DNA of 64,000 nt from Streptomyces sp. SJL17-4 (GTDB taxonomy: Bacteria; Actinomycetota; Actinomycetes; Streptomycetales; Streptomycetaceae): the NCBI RefSeq assembly GCF_036826855.1, contig NZ_CP104578.1:2480001-2544000 (forward strand). Reading direction: 5' to 3'. This document shows, piece after piece, positions 26,576 to 34,811 of the stretch. Both the position numbers and the translations under genes were made by a program. A model generated the notes under the pieces. The model saw only the letters and a program-made list of their open reading frames with translations, was not told where the DNA came from and searched no databases. Each line of letters opens with the position of its first letter. Position 1 is the stretch's first letter.

Positions 26576-27741
26576 CCGGCGTCCTCCACCGTCTCCACGC
26601 CCGCGTCGATGTCCTGGGCGGCGTCGAGCCCGAAGGTGTGCGCGGGGTTCCAGTGCAGGACCACCTCGGCACCCGGGACGAGCCGCGTGTCGCGCTCGAT
26701 GTTCTGCTCGTACACCTGGAGTTCGGCGCCCGCCGGGCTGTTCACCACGTACTGCGTGGAGACCCCGATGAAGGAGGAGTCGGCGATCCGGCCGGTGACC
26801 CGGTTGCGGCCGTCGGCTATCGAGCCCGCGTCGTCGGCGTGCGCGAGCGAGATCTTCTCGGGGCGGACGCCCACGAGCACCTTGCCGCCCTGGCGGACGG
26901 CGGAGGTACAGCGGTCACCGGGGACGCGGAGCTTGCCGCCGCCCGCCGTGACCAGCACGTCGGAACCGGTCTCCAGGACCTCGGCCTCGATGAGGTTCGA
27001 GGTGCCGAGGAAGTTGGCGACGAAGGTGGTCTGCGGGTTCTCGTACAGGTCGGCGGGGGCGCCGAGCTGCTCGACCCGGCCGCCGTTCATCACCGCGACC
27101 TGGTCGGCCATCGTCATGGCCTCCTCCTGGTCGTGGGTGACGTGCACGAAGGTGATGCCGACCTCGGTCTGGATGCGCTTGAGCTCCAGCTGCATCTGGC
27201 GGCGCAGCTTGAGGTCGAGGGCGCCGAGCGGCTCGTCGAGGAGCAGGACCTGCGGGTGGTTGATGAGGGCGCGGGCGACGGCGACGCGCTGCTGCTGGCC
27301 GCCGGAGAGCTGGTGCGGCTTGTGCCGGGCCTTGTCGCCGAGCTGGACGAGTTCCAGCATGTCGTCGACCTGCTTCTTCACCGACTTGATGCCGCGGCGG
27401 CGCAGGCCGAAGGCGATGTTCTCGGTGATGTCCATGTGCGGGAAGAGCGCGTAGGACTGGAAGACGGTGTTGACCGGGCGCTTGTACGGCGGGAGGTCGG
27501 TGACGTCCTTGTCGCCGAGGAAGACGGTGCCGGTGCTGGGGTCCTCCAGGCCGGCGATCATCCGCAGGGTGGTCGTCTTGCCGCAGCCGGAGGCACCGAG
27601 GAGGGCGAAGAAGGAGCCCTGCGGGACGGTCAGGTCGAGGGGGTGGACGGCGGTGAAGGAGCCGTACGTCTTGCTGATCCCGGTGAGACGGACGTCGCCG
27701 CCGCCCGTGTTCTTTCCAGTGTGAGCAGTCTTGTCAGTCAT
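26572..27741 (-). CDS. potA: Polyamine ABC transporter ATP-binding protein PotA
   Basis: A 389-residue ATPase. Walker A GASGCGKTT (49-57), signature LSGGQQQRVAVARAL, Walker B LLLDEPLGALD and the H-loop HVTHDQEEA are all intact. The C-terminal 120 residues form a TOBE domain (VGVRPEKISL), usual for the PotA/MalK group. It drives uptake of spermidine or putrescine through PotBC. It lies 43 bases after potD and overlaps potB by 4. Confidence 0.93.
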   Translation of the reverse strand: MTDKTAHTGKNTGGGDVRLTGISKTYGSFTAVHPLDLTVPQGSFFALLGASGCGKTTTLRMIAGLEDPSTGTVFLGDKDVTDLPPYKRPVNTVFQSYALFPHMDITENIAFGLRRRGIKSVKKQVDDMLELVQLGDKARHKPHQLSGGQQQRVAVARALINHPQVLLLDEPLGALDLKLRRQMQLELKRIQTEVGITFVHVTHDQEEAMTMADQVAVMNGGRVEQLGAPADLYENPQTTFVANFLGTSNLIEAEVLETGSDVLVTAGGGKLRVPGDRCTSAVRQGGKVLVGVRPEKISLAHADDAGSIADGRNRVTGRIADSSFIGVSTQYVVNSPAGAELQVYEQNIERDTRLVPGAEVVLHWNPAHTFGLDAAQDIDAGVETVEDAG

Positions 27742-27784
27742 GGGTCGTGGTCCCAGGGAGTGAGAGAGGTGGACGAAGGGGGCC

Positions 27785-29032
27785 TCAGGCGCCGATGAGC
27801 TTGGCGAACTTCTCCTCGTACGCCGTCTCCTCCGCGCCGGTGAGCGAGCGGAAGGCGTGCGACTTCTTGGCCATGGCCTTGTCCGGGAGGATCAGCGTGT
27901 TGTTCGCGAGTTCGGGGTCGATCTTGGCGAGCTCGTCCTTCACCCCGTCGACGGGGCACACGTAGTTGATGTACGCGGCGAGCTGGGCGGCGACGGGAAG
28001 CTCGTAGTAGTAGTCGATGAGCTTCTCGGCGTTCGTCTTGTGCCGGGCCTGCGTGGGGACGAGCAGGTTGTCGCTGGAGGTGATGTAGCCGGCGGACGGG
28101 ATGGAGAACTTGATGTCCGGGTTGTCCGCCTGGAGCTGGATGATGTCGCCGGCCCAGGCGAGACAGGCGGCGATGTCGCCCTTGTCCAGGTCGGAGGTGT
28201 AGTCGTTGCCGGTGAAGCGGCGGATCTGCTTCTTGTCGACGCCCTTCTGGAGGCGCCCGATCGCCGCGTCGTAGTCGGCGTCGGTGAAGTTCCCCGGGTC
28301 CTTGCCGAGGTCGAGCAGCGTCATGCCGACGGAGTCGCGCATCTCGGTGAGGAAGCCGACCCGGCCCTTGAGGGAGGGGTCGTCGAGGAGCTGGGTGACC
28401 GAGTCGACCTTCTTCCCGCCGGTCGCCTTGGCGTTGTACGCGATGACCGTGGAGATACCGGTCCACGGGTACGAGTAGGCGCGGCCCGGGTCCCAGTCGG
28501 GGCTGCGGAACTGGGCGGAGAGGTTCGCGTACGCGTGGGGGAGGTTCGAGGCGTCGAGCTTCTGGGCCCAGCCGAGGCGGATCATGCGGGCGGCGAGCCA
28601 GTCGGTGACGCAGATCAGGTCGCGGCCGGTGTCCTGGCCGGCCGCGAGCTGCGGCTTGATCTTGCCGAAGAACTCGACGTTGTCGTTGATGTCCTCGGTG
28701 TACTTGACCTTGATCCCGGTGCGCTTCGCGAACGCCTCCAGGGTCGGGCGGGACTTCTCGTCCTCGCTGACGTCCATGTACTCGGTCCAGTTGGAGAAGG
28801 CGAGGGTCTTCTCCTTGGCCGACACGTCGGTGGAGGCGGGTCCCTGGCCCTCCCGTTTGGCCGGCGGGATGCCGCATGCGCTCAGGGACGCGAAGCCGCC
28901 GACCGTGAGCGCTCCGACGCCTCCGGCGCGCAGCATCGAACGGCGGGTGAGAGCGCCCCGGCCGCTCGTCAGGCTGCGGCGTATCGCCGCCGTCTGCGCG
29001 GCGGACAGGCTGTCGGACTCGTACTGCTCCAT
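27785..29032 (-). CDS. potD: Polyamine ABC transporter substrate-binding lipoprotein PotD
   Basis: A 415-residue extracellular binding protein. Arg30-Arg31 in TRRSMLRAGG is a twin-arginine motif and the lipobox LSAC ends at Cys53, so it is probably exported by Tat and lipid-anchored. The mature part has TLAFSNWTEYMD, TGIKVKYTEDINDNVEFFGK and YYYELPVAAQLAAYINYVCP, diagnostic of the PotD/PotF family. An N-terminal tail of 29 residues precedes the Tat motif. It is the second gene of the operon, 49 bases after the aldehyde dehydrogenase. A paralogue lies at 38602-39768. Confidence 0.92.
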   Translation of the reverse strand: MEQYESDSLSAAQTAAIRRSLTSGRGALTRRSMLRAGGVGALTVGGFASLSACGIPPAKREGQGPASTDVSAKEKTLAFSNWTEYMDVSEDEKSRPTLEAFAKRTGIKVKYTEDINDNVEFFGKIKPQLAAGQDTGRDLICVTDWLAARMIRLGWAQKLDASNLPHAYANLSAQFRSPDWDPGRAYSYPWTGISTVIAYNAKATGGKKVDSVTQLLDDPSLKGRVGFLTEMRDSVGMTLLDLGKDPGNFTDADYDAAIGRLQKGVDKKQIRRFTGNDYTSDLDKGDIAACLAWAGDIIQLQADNPDIKFSIPSAGYITSSDNLLVPTQARHKTNAEKLIDYYYELPVAAQLAAYINYVCPVDGVKDELAKIDPELANNTLILPDKAMAKKSHAFRSLTGAEETAYEEKFAKLIGA

Positions 29033-29081
29033 GCGCTGTGCCCTTTCGGGATGGTTGCGTCGCGGGTCGGGCGACGGGCTG

Positions 29082-30596
29082 CTATCGGTCCCCGAAGATC
29101 GTGCGGTGCCAGTCCTTCGCCGCCACCGCGGTGTTGTCGAACATCACGTGCTTGACCTGCGTGTACTCCTCGAAGGAGTAGGCCGACATGTCCTTCCCGT
29201 AGCCCGATGCCTTGGTGCCGCCGTGGGGCATCTCGCTGATGATCGGGATGTGGTCGTTGACCCAGACACAGCCGGCCTTGATCTCCCGGGTGGCGCGGTT
29301 GGCCCGGTAGACGTCCCGGCTCCAGGCCGAGGCGGCCAGGCCGTAGGGGGTGTCGTTGGCGAGCCGGATGCCCTCGTCGTCGCTGTCGAAGGGCAGGGCC
29401 ACCAGGACCGGGCCGAAGATCTCCGACTGCACGACCTCACTGTCCTGCGCGGCGCCGGTGATCAGGGTCGGACGATAGTACGCACCCTCCTTCAGGTCTC
29501 CGCCCGGGGCTTCGCCGCCGGTGACGACGGTGGCGTAGCCGCGGGCCCGCTCGACGAAGGCCGCGACCCGGTCGCGCTGGGCGTGGCTGATGAGCGGGCC
29601 GAGGTCGGTGGTCGGCGCGAAGGGGTCGCCGAGCCGCACGGACTCCATCAACTCGGCCACGCGCGCCACGAACGCGTCGAAGAGCGGGCGCTGGACGTAC
29701 GCGCGCGTGGCGGCCGTGCAGTCCTGGCCGCTGTTGATGAGGGAGGCGGCGACGGCCCCGTGGGCGGCGGCCTCCAGGTCGGCGTCGTCGAAGACGACGA
29801 AGGGGGCCTTGCCGCCGAGTTCGAGGTGGAGGCGCTTCACGGTCGCGGTGGCGATCTCGGCGACCCGCTTGCCGACGGGGGTGGAGCCGGTGAAGGAGGT
29901 CATCACGACGTCGGGGTGGCCGACGAGGTGTTCGCCGACGGTCTTCCCGGCGCCGTTGACGATGTTGACCACACCGTCGGGGATGCCGGCCTCCTTCGCC
30001 GCCTGCGCGAACATCAGGGAGGTCAGCGGGGTGAGTTCGGCGGGCTTGAGGACGATCGTGTTGCCGGCGGCGATGGCCGGGAGGATCTTCCAGGCAGCCA
30101 TCTGGAGGGGGTAGTTCCAGGGTGCGATGGAGCCGACGACGCCGATGGGTTCGCGGCGGATGTACGAGGTGTGGTCGCCGCTGTACTCGGCGGCGGACTG
30201 GCCCTGGAGGTGACGGGCGGCCCCCGCGAAGAAGGCGGTGTTGTCGACGGTGCCGGGCACGTCGAACTCGGTGGTGAGCTTGAGCGGCTTGCCGCACTGG
30301 AGGGACTCGACGCGGGCGAAGTCCTCGGCCCACTCGGCGAGGACACCGGCGAAGCGGTGGAGCGCGTCGGAGCGCTCGCCCGGGGTGGCACCCGCCCAGC
30401 CCGGGAAGGCCGCCCTCGCGGCGGCGACGGCCTCGTCCACGTCGGCGGTGGAGGCGAGCGTGTAGGTGTACACGCTCTCCCCGGTCGCCGGATCGATCAC
30501 GCTGTGTTCCTGACCGGAGGTTCCGGCGCGGAGCCGCCCGCCGATGTACTGTGCGCCGTCCGCGAAGCGGTCCGTCACCTGGAAGCGGTTGCCCAT
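29082..30596 (-). CDS. Aldehyde dehydrogenase, gamma-aminobutyraldehyde/betaine-aldehyde type
   Basis: A 504-residue NAD-dependent dehydrogenase. Key segments are IAPWNYPLQMAAWKI, SFTGSTPVGKRV, LELGGKAPFVVF and the nucleophile Cys293 in NSGQDCTAATRAY. The QDCTAA environment is typical of 4-aminobutyraldehyde and related aminoaldehyde dehydrogenases. As first gene of the pot operon it most likely oxidises the aldehyde produced by the FAD oxidase encoded at the end. The start MGNRFQVTDRFADG is preceded by GGAGAG. It is close in sequence to the dehydrogenase at 39912-41348, so the window holds two such paralogues. Confidence 0.88.
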   Translation of the reverse strand: MGNRFQVTDRFADGAQYIGGRLRAGTSGQEHSVIDPATGESVYTYTLASTADVDEAVAAARAAFPGWAGATPGERSDALHRFAGVLAEWAEDFARVESLQCGKPLKLTTEFDVPGTVDNTAFFAGAARHLQGQSAAEYSGDHTSYIRREPIGVVGSIAPWNYPLQMAAWKILPAIAAGNTIVLKPAELTPLTSLMFAQAAKEAGIPDGVVNIVNGAGKTVGEHLVGHPDVVMTSFTGSTPVGKRVAEIATATVKRLHLELGGKAPFVVFDDADLEAAAHGAVAASLINSGQDCTAATRAYVQRPLFDAFVARVAELMESVRLGDPFAPTTDLGPLISHAQRDRVAAFVERARGYATVVTGGEAPGGDLKEGAYYRPTLITGAAQDSEVVQSEIFGPVLVALPFDSDDEGIRLANDTPYGLAASAWSRDVYRANRATREIKAGCVWVNDHIPIISEMPHGGTKASGYGKDMSAYSFEEYTQVKHVMFDNTAVAAKDWHRTIFGDR

Positions 30597-30655
30597 GACG
30601 CTCTCCGTTGTTCCAGCTCGAATTGAGTGCCGATCCTGACAGAGGGATGGTGGTC

Positions 30656-30699
30656 CAACAAGTGATTCCGTTGTTGCCTTTTGGTTACGCGACGGAATC
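30656..30699. promoter_or_regulatory. GlnR-like box and nested inverted repeats upstream of the pot operon
   Basis: GTTAC (30684-30688), six bases, then GAATC (30695-30699) is one base from the GlnR pattern GTTAC-n6-GAAAC. Nested in the same stretch are CAACAA/TTGTTG around 9 bases and GATTCCGT/ACGGAATC around 20 bases. It lies in the divergent spacer before the aldehyde dehydrogenase gene, consistent with nitrogen-status or polyamine control. Binding is inferred. Confidence 0.5.
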
Positions 30700-30771
30700 G
30701 GTCGACCATGTGTCGAGGAGGCCGGAAAATCTCCGTACGGAGTGTCCGTGGCGGATGCCAGACTCGCGTGC

Positions 30772-31326
30772 ATGAGCATGGTCGAGACACTGACACAGCA
30801 GGTCAGCAGGGGTGACAAGGTGAAGTGGCTGCACTTCTGGGGCCACCGCCCGCATCCCGGCGGGCGGCTCTCGGCGAGCTGTCTCAGCCAGTGGTGGCCG
30901 GCGCCCTTCGTGGTCTCCGGCGTGTCGTACGCGACGGCCGAGCACTGGATGATGGCGGCCAAGGCCCGGCTCTTCGGGGACGCCGAAGCGGAGCGGGCCG
31001 CGCTGTCCGCCCGTACCCCGGCCGAGGCCAAGAAGGCGGGACGGCTCGTCCGGGGCTTCGACGAGACGGTGTGGGCGCGGGAGCGCTTCGGGATCGTCGT
31101 CGAGGGCAGTGTCCACAAGTTCTCCTCGGACGAGGCCCTGCGCGCCTACCTCCTCGGCACCGGCACCCGGGTCCTGGTGGAGGCGAGCCCCGTGGACCGC
31201 GTCTGGGGCATCGGCCTGGCGGCCGACGACCCCCGCGCCCACGACCCGGCGAGCTGGCGCGGCGAGAACCTCCTGGGCTTCGCCCTGATGGAGGCACGGG
31301 AGCGGCTGCGGCAGGGCGCCGCGTGA
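30772..31326 (+). CDS. NADAR family protein (YbiA/RibX-like)
   Basis: A 184-residue soluble protein with the NADAR fold: KWLHFWGHRP, LSQWWPAPFVVSGVSYATAE, HWMMAAKARLFGD and WGIGLAADDP, GENLLGFALMEARE. Characterised members are N-glycosidases acting on riboflavin pathway intermediates, and others reverse nucleic-acid ADP-ribosylation. The substrate here is unknown and no riboflavin or DarT-like toxin gene is adjacent. The start is uncertain: ATG 30772 is used, while an in-frame GTG at 30742 and ATG 30778 are possible and none has a strong ribosome binding site. Confidence 0.85.
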   Translation: MSMVETLTQQVSRGDKVKWLHFWGHRPHPGGRLSASCLSQWWPAPFVVSGVSYATAEHWMMAAKARLFGDAEAERAALSARTPAEAKKAGRLVRGFDETVWARERFGIVVEGSVHKFSSDEALRAYLLGTGTRVLVEASPVDRVWGIGLAADDPRAHDPASWRGENLLGFALMEARERLRQGAA

Positions 31327-31345
31327 GACGCGCCGGTGGGACGGA

Positions 31346-31389
31346 CGCCGAAGGCCCCGCACTCCTCACGGAGTGCGGGGCCTTCGGCG
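31346..31389. terminator. Bidirectional terminator, 20-bp perfect stem
   Basis: Arms of 20 bases (31346-31365 and 31370-31389; inner part CCCCGCACTCC / GGAGTGCGGGG) with a 4-base loop TCAC lie between the convergent NADAR and DUF4190 genes. Confidence 0.9.
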
Positions 31390-31402
31390 CGTGCTCTTCG
31401 GT

Positions 31403-32098
31403 CTAGCGGTCGCTCCCGACCACCAGGCTCGACGCGAACGGGTCCTCGTCGTAGCCGGAGTCGTCGAAGCTGGACGAGTCCTGACTGGCCGCCCAGATGA
31501 TGAAGCCCAGGAAGACGGCGCTGATCAGGGTGCCGATCGCACCGAGCACGACGCCCGCGACCGCCATGCCCCGGTTGGTCGCCTCGCCCCGGCCTGCCTT
31601 CTTCATCCCGATGATGCCGAAGATCAGCGCCAGGATGCCGAGGATCGCCCCCAGGCCCCACAGGCAGAAGCCCGCCACCGAGATGATGCCGAGCACCATC
31701 GAGGCCGTCCCCATGCCGTTGGACGGGGACTGCTGCCAGCCGGTCTGGCCGGGGTAGCCGCCACCCGTCGAGGGGTAGCCGGGGTAGCCGTACGAGGAGC
31801 CCGTCGGCGTCGCCGCCGGGGTCGGGGCCACCGGGTAGCCGTACCCGCCGGACGTGTCCGCCGCCGGATAGCCGTACGCGCCGGGCGTGGCCGCGGGCCC
31901 GCCGGGTGCGACCGGCGGCGGCGGAACGTCGTGCGGGCCGGGCGACGCGAGCGGCACGGACGTGACGGTCTGCTGGTCGTGCACCGGCGGCGGCGACGGG
32001 GTCGCCGGCTTGCTCAGTTCGACCCCGTCGCGGTTCGGCGGAGCCCACGGGTCCGTCGGGTCGTACCCGCCCCGCGACTGGTCTTGGTTGTCAGACAT
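31403..32098 (-). CDS. DUF4190 membrane protein with proline/glycine-rich N-terminus
   Basis: A 231-residue protein. Residues 1-130 are low-complexity, rich in Pro, Gly and Tyr with repeated GYGYP/YGYPGYP. Two hydrophobic helices follow: TASMVLGIISVAGFCLWGLG running into ILGILALIFGIIGMKKAGRG, and MAVAGVVLGAIGTLISAVFL. This is the DUF4190 pattern, common in actinobacteria. The acidic C-terminus is outside or cytoplasmic. No function is established. Confidence 0.88.
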   Translation of the reverse strand: MSDNQDQSRGGYDPTDPWAPPNRDGVELSKPATPSPPPVHDQQTVTSVPLASPGPHDVPPPPVAPGGPAATPGAYGYPAADTSGGYGYPVAPTPAATPTGSSYGYPGYPSTGGGYPGQTGWQQSPSNGMGTASMVLGIISVAGFCLWGLGAILGILALIFGIIGMKKAGRGEATNRGMAVAGVVLGAIGTLISAVFLGFIIWAASQDSSSFDDSGYDEDPFASSLVVGSDR

Positions 32099-32173
32099 GG
32101 GCCTCCCCCATCATGGTCCCGCCATGCTACGGCCTCACCTCTGAGGGGGAACCGTCCGGCCTACGATGACGGG

Positions 32174-33205
32174 ATGACCGACCTCCATCCCTTCATCGCG
32201 GGCCTGCCCAAGGCAGAGCTGCACGTCCACCACGTCGGCTCCGCCTCGCCCCGGATCGTCGCCGAGCTCGCCGCCCGGCACCCCGACTCCAAGGTCCCCA
32301 CGGACCCGGAGGCGTTGACCGACTACTTCACGTTCACCGACTTCGCGCACTTCATCGACGTCTACCTCTCGGTCGTCGACCTGGTCCGCACCCCCGAGGA
32401 CGTCCGGCTGCTGACCTTCGAGGTCGCCCGTGACATGGCCCGGCAGAACATCCGGTACGCCGAGCTGACCATCACGCCCTACTCCTCCACCCGCCGGGGC
32501 ATCGACGAGCGGGCCTTCATGGCGGCCATCGAGGACGCCCGCAAGTCGGCCGAGGCCGAGTTCGGCACCCTCCTGCGCTGGTGCTTCGACATCCCGGGCG
32601 AGGCCGGCCTGGTCTCCGCCGAGGAGACCGCCCGCCTGGCCACCACCGACGGGCTGCGCCCCGAGGGCCTGGTCTCCTTCGGCCTCGGCGGCCCCGAGAT
32701 CGGCGTGCCGCGCCCGCAGTTCAAGCCGTTCTTCGACCGGGCGCGCGCGGCCGGACTGCGCTCGGTCCCGCACGCGGGCGAGACGACCGGCCCGCAGACG
32801 ATCTGGGACGCGATCAACGACCTGGGCGCCGAGCGCATCGGCCACGGCACCAGCTCGGTCCAGGACCCGGCGCTCCTCGCCCACCTGGCGGAGCACCGCA
32901 TCGCGCTGGAGGTCTGCCCGACCTCGAACATCGCCACCCGGGCCGTCGCCACCCTGGACGAGCACCCGATCCGGCAGATGGTGGACGCCGGCGTCCTCGT
33001 CACCATCAACAGCGACGACCCGCCGATGTTCGGCACCGACCTCAACAACGAGTACGCGGTCGCCGCCCGGCTCCTCGGCCTCGACGAGCGCGGTGTCGCC
33101 GCCCTCGCGAAGAACGCGGTGGAGGCCTCGTTCCTCGACCCGGCCGGGAAGGCCCGGATCGCCGCCGAGATCGACACGTACACCGACAACTGGCTGGCGC
33201 GCTGA
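32174..33205 (+). CDS. Adenosine deaminase family protein, probable 6-aminodeoxyfutalosine deaminase
   Basis: A 343-residue zinc amidohydrolase. His17 and His19 sit in KAELHVHHVG, with the later ligands in SVPHAGET and INSDDPPMFGTD. The HVHHVG motif with two histidines differs from the HLHLDG or HLEG motif of ordinary adenosine deaminases and matches, from memory, the group in Streptomyces shown to deaminate 6-aminodeoxyfutalosine to futalosine in the alternative menaquinone pathway. The ATG follows GATGACGGG without a strong Shine-Dalgarno. No other mqn gene is in the window, so the assignment depends on subgroup recognition. Confidence 0.85.
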   Translation: MTDLHPFIAGLPKAELHVHHVGSASPRIVAELAARHPDSKVPTDPEALTDYFTFTDFAHFIDVYLSVVDLVRTPEDVRLLTFEVARDMARQNIRYAELTITPYSSTRRGIDERAFMAAIEDARKSAEAEFGTLLRWCFDIPGEAGLVSAEETARLATTDGLRPEGLVSFGLGGPEIGVPRPQFKPFFDRARAAGLRSVPHAGETTGPQTIWDAINDLGAERIGHGTSSVQDPALLAHLAEHRIALEVCPTSNIATRAVATLDEHPIRQMVDAGVLVTINSDDPPMFGTDLNNEYAVAARLLGLDERGVAALAKNAVEASFLDPAGKARIAAEIDTYTDNWLAR

Positions 33206-33285
33206 CCGGCAGCCGGCCGGCGCGCTGACGACCGGCTCACGCGCCGACGGCTGGCTCCCGCGCCGACGACGGCGAGAATGGGCCC

Positions 33286-34029
33286 ATGGACTCCGACACC
33301 GCCATGGACCCGACCGCCGTCGTGAAAGCCGCCGAGGCCAGGGCCTCCGTCACCGTCGTGGGCCATCGCGGCGACCCGTACCGCGTCCGCGAGAACACCC
33401 TCGCCTCGATCGCCTCGGCGATCGAGCGGGGGGCGGACGCCGTCGAGGTCGACGTCCGGCTGACGAAGGACGGCGTGCCCGTCCTCCTCCACGACGACAC
33501 CCTGAAGCGCCTGTGGGGCCACGACCGCCCGCTCTCCGCCCTCTCGTACGAGCAGGTCCGGGAGCTGACGTACGGCAAGGTCCCGACCCTGCGCGAGGCA
33601 CTGCTCACCGCCGGGGAGAAGCGGCTGATGCTGGACCTGCCCGGCGGGAACGAGGACTCGGTCCGGGCCATCGTCCGTACGGTCCGCGAGTGCGGCGCCG
33701 GGGAGCGCGTCTACTACTGCGCCGGGGCCGTCGCCATGCTCCAGGTGCGCGCCGCCGATCCGGCCGCCGAGATCGCCCTCACCTGGACCTCGCTCGCCCC
33801 GCCCCGCCCGATCCTGCTCGACGTGGTCCGGCCCCGCTGGCTCAACTACCGCTTCGGCCTGGTGAGTCGGGCGCTGACCGACCGGGTGCACCGGGACGGT
33901 CTCCTCGTCTCGGCCTGGACGGCGGACACCCCGCGCACCATGCGTAAGCTGATCGGGAACGGGGTCGACGCGATCACCACGAACCGGGTCGACACGCTCT
34001 CCGCCGTCCTTCGAAAGGCCCAGGGATGA
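33286..34029 (+). CDS. Glycerophosphodiester phosphodiesterase family protein
   Basis: A 247-residue TIM-barrel hydrolase. The signature GHRGD (26-30) followed by ENTLASI, the metal pair in AVEVDVR, and LLHDDTLKRLWG match the GDPD family, which cleaves glycerophosphodiesters to glycerol 3-phosphate and an alcohol. There is no signal peptide, so it acts in the cytoplasm. Its stop overlaps the methyltransferase start as ATGA. The segment ADAVEVDVRLTKDGVPVLLH is typical of short bacterial UgpQ-type enzymes. Confidence 0.9.
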   Translation: MDSDTAMDPTAVVKAAEARASVTVVGHRGDPYRVRENTLASIASAIERGADAVEVDVRLTKDGVPVLLHDDTLKRLWGHDRPLSALSYEQVRELTYGKVPTLREALLTAGEKRLMLDLPGGNEDSVRAIVRTVRECGAGERVYYCAGAVAMLQVRAADPAAEIALTWTSLAPPRPILLDVVRPRWLNYRFGLVSRALTDRVHRDGLLVSAWTADTPRTMRKLIGNGVDAITTNRVDTLSAVLRKAQG

Positions 34030-34811
34030 ACGACCGGATCCGGACCGACATCGCCCACAACGCCCGGGTGTGGAACTACTGGCTGGGCGGCAAGGACAAC
34101 TACCCGGTCGACCGGGCGGTGGGCGACCAGGTCACCGGCTTCTACCCGAGCATCGGCGAAGTGGCCCGCGCGGACCGGGCGTTCCTCGGCCGCGCCGTCA
34201 CCTTCCTCGCCGCGGACGCCGGGGTACGCCAGTTCCTCGACATCGGTACGGGCCTGCCGACCGCCGACAACACCCACGAGGTCGCCCAGCGGGCCGCGCC
34301 CGACGCCCGGATCGTCTACGTCGACAACGACCCGATCGTCCTCACCCACGCCCGCGCGCTGCTGACCAGCGCCCCGGAGGGCGTCACCGAGTACGTGGAC
34401 GCCGACGCCCACGACCCGGAGAAGATCCTGGCGGCGGCCGGCGCGACCCTCGACCTCTCCCGTCCGGTCGCCGTGATGATGCTCGGCATCCTCAACTTCG
34501 TCCTGGACACCACCGAGGCCCGGACGATCGTCCGCACCCTGATGGACGCCGTCCCCTCCGGCAGCTACCTGGTCCTGACCCACCCCACCCTGGAGCCGGA
34601 GCTCGGCGGGGAGGGCAACAAGGCCGCCATGGCCTTCTGGAACGAGAACGCGACCCCGCCGATCACCGCCCGCAGCCGTACCGAGTTCGCCTCCTTCCTC
34701 GACGGCCTCGACGTCCTGGAGCCGGGCATCCTGTCCTGCTCGCGCTGGCGCGCGACGACCGGAGACGTCCCCGTGGTCGCGCAGTTCGGCGCGGTGGGCC
34801 GCAAGCCGTAA
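34026..34811 (+). CDS. SAM-dependent methyltransferase (Methyltransf_19/DUF574 family)
   Basis: A 261-residue protein that opens with IAHNARVWNYWLGGKDNYPV, the strongly conserved N-terminal signature of this actinobacteria-specific family. The SAM-binding loop is QFLDIGTGLPTADN and the acidic strand end IVYVDNDPIVL. These proteins are multiplied in Streptomyces genomes and are without known substrates. Translation is coupled both ways: ATGA with the GDPD gene and TAATG with the histidine kinase gene, so the four genes from GDPD to response regulator form one operon. Confidence 0.9.
   Translation: MNDRIRTDIAHNARVWNYWLGGKDNYPVDRAVGDQVTGFYPSIGEVARADRAFLGRAVTFLAADAGVRQFLDIGTGLPTADNTHEVAQRAAPDARIVYVDNDPIVLTHARALLTSAPEGVTEYVDADAHDPEKILAAAGATLDLSRPVAVMMLGILNFVLDTTEARTIVRTLMDAVPSGSYLVLTHPTLEPELGGEGNKAAMAFWNENATPPITARSRTEFASFLDGLDVLEPGILSCSRWRATTGDVPVVAQFGAVGRKP

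Noticed and set aside
30772..31326. NADAR gene as antitoxin of a DarT-like system
   Set aside because: No ADP-ribosyltransferase gene is adjacent, and the neighbours are housekeeping-type genes separated by a strong terminator.
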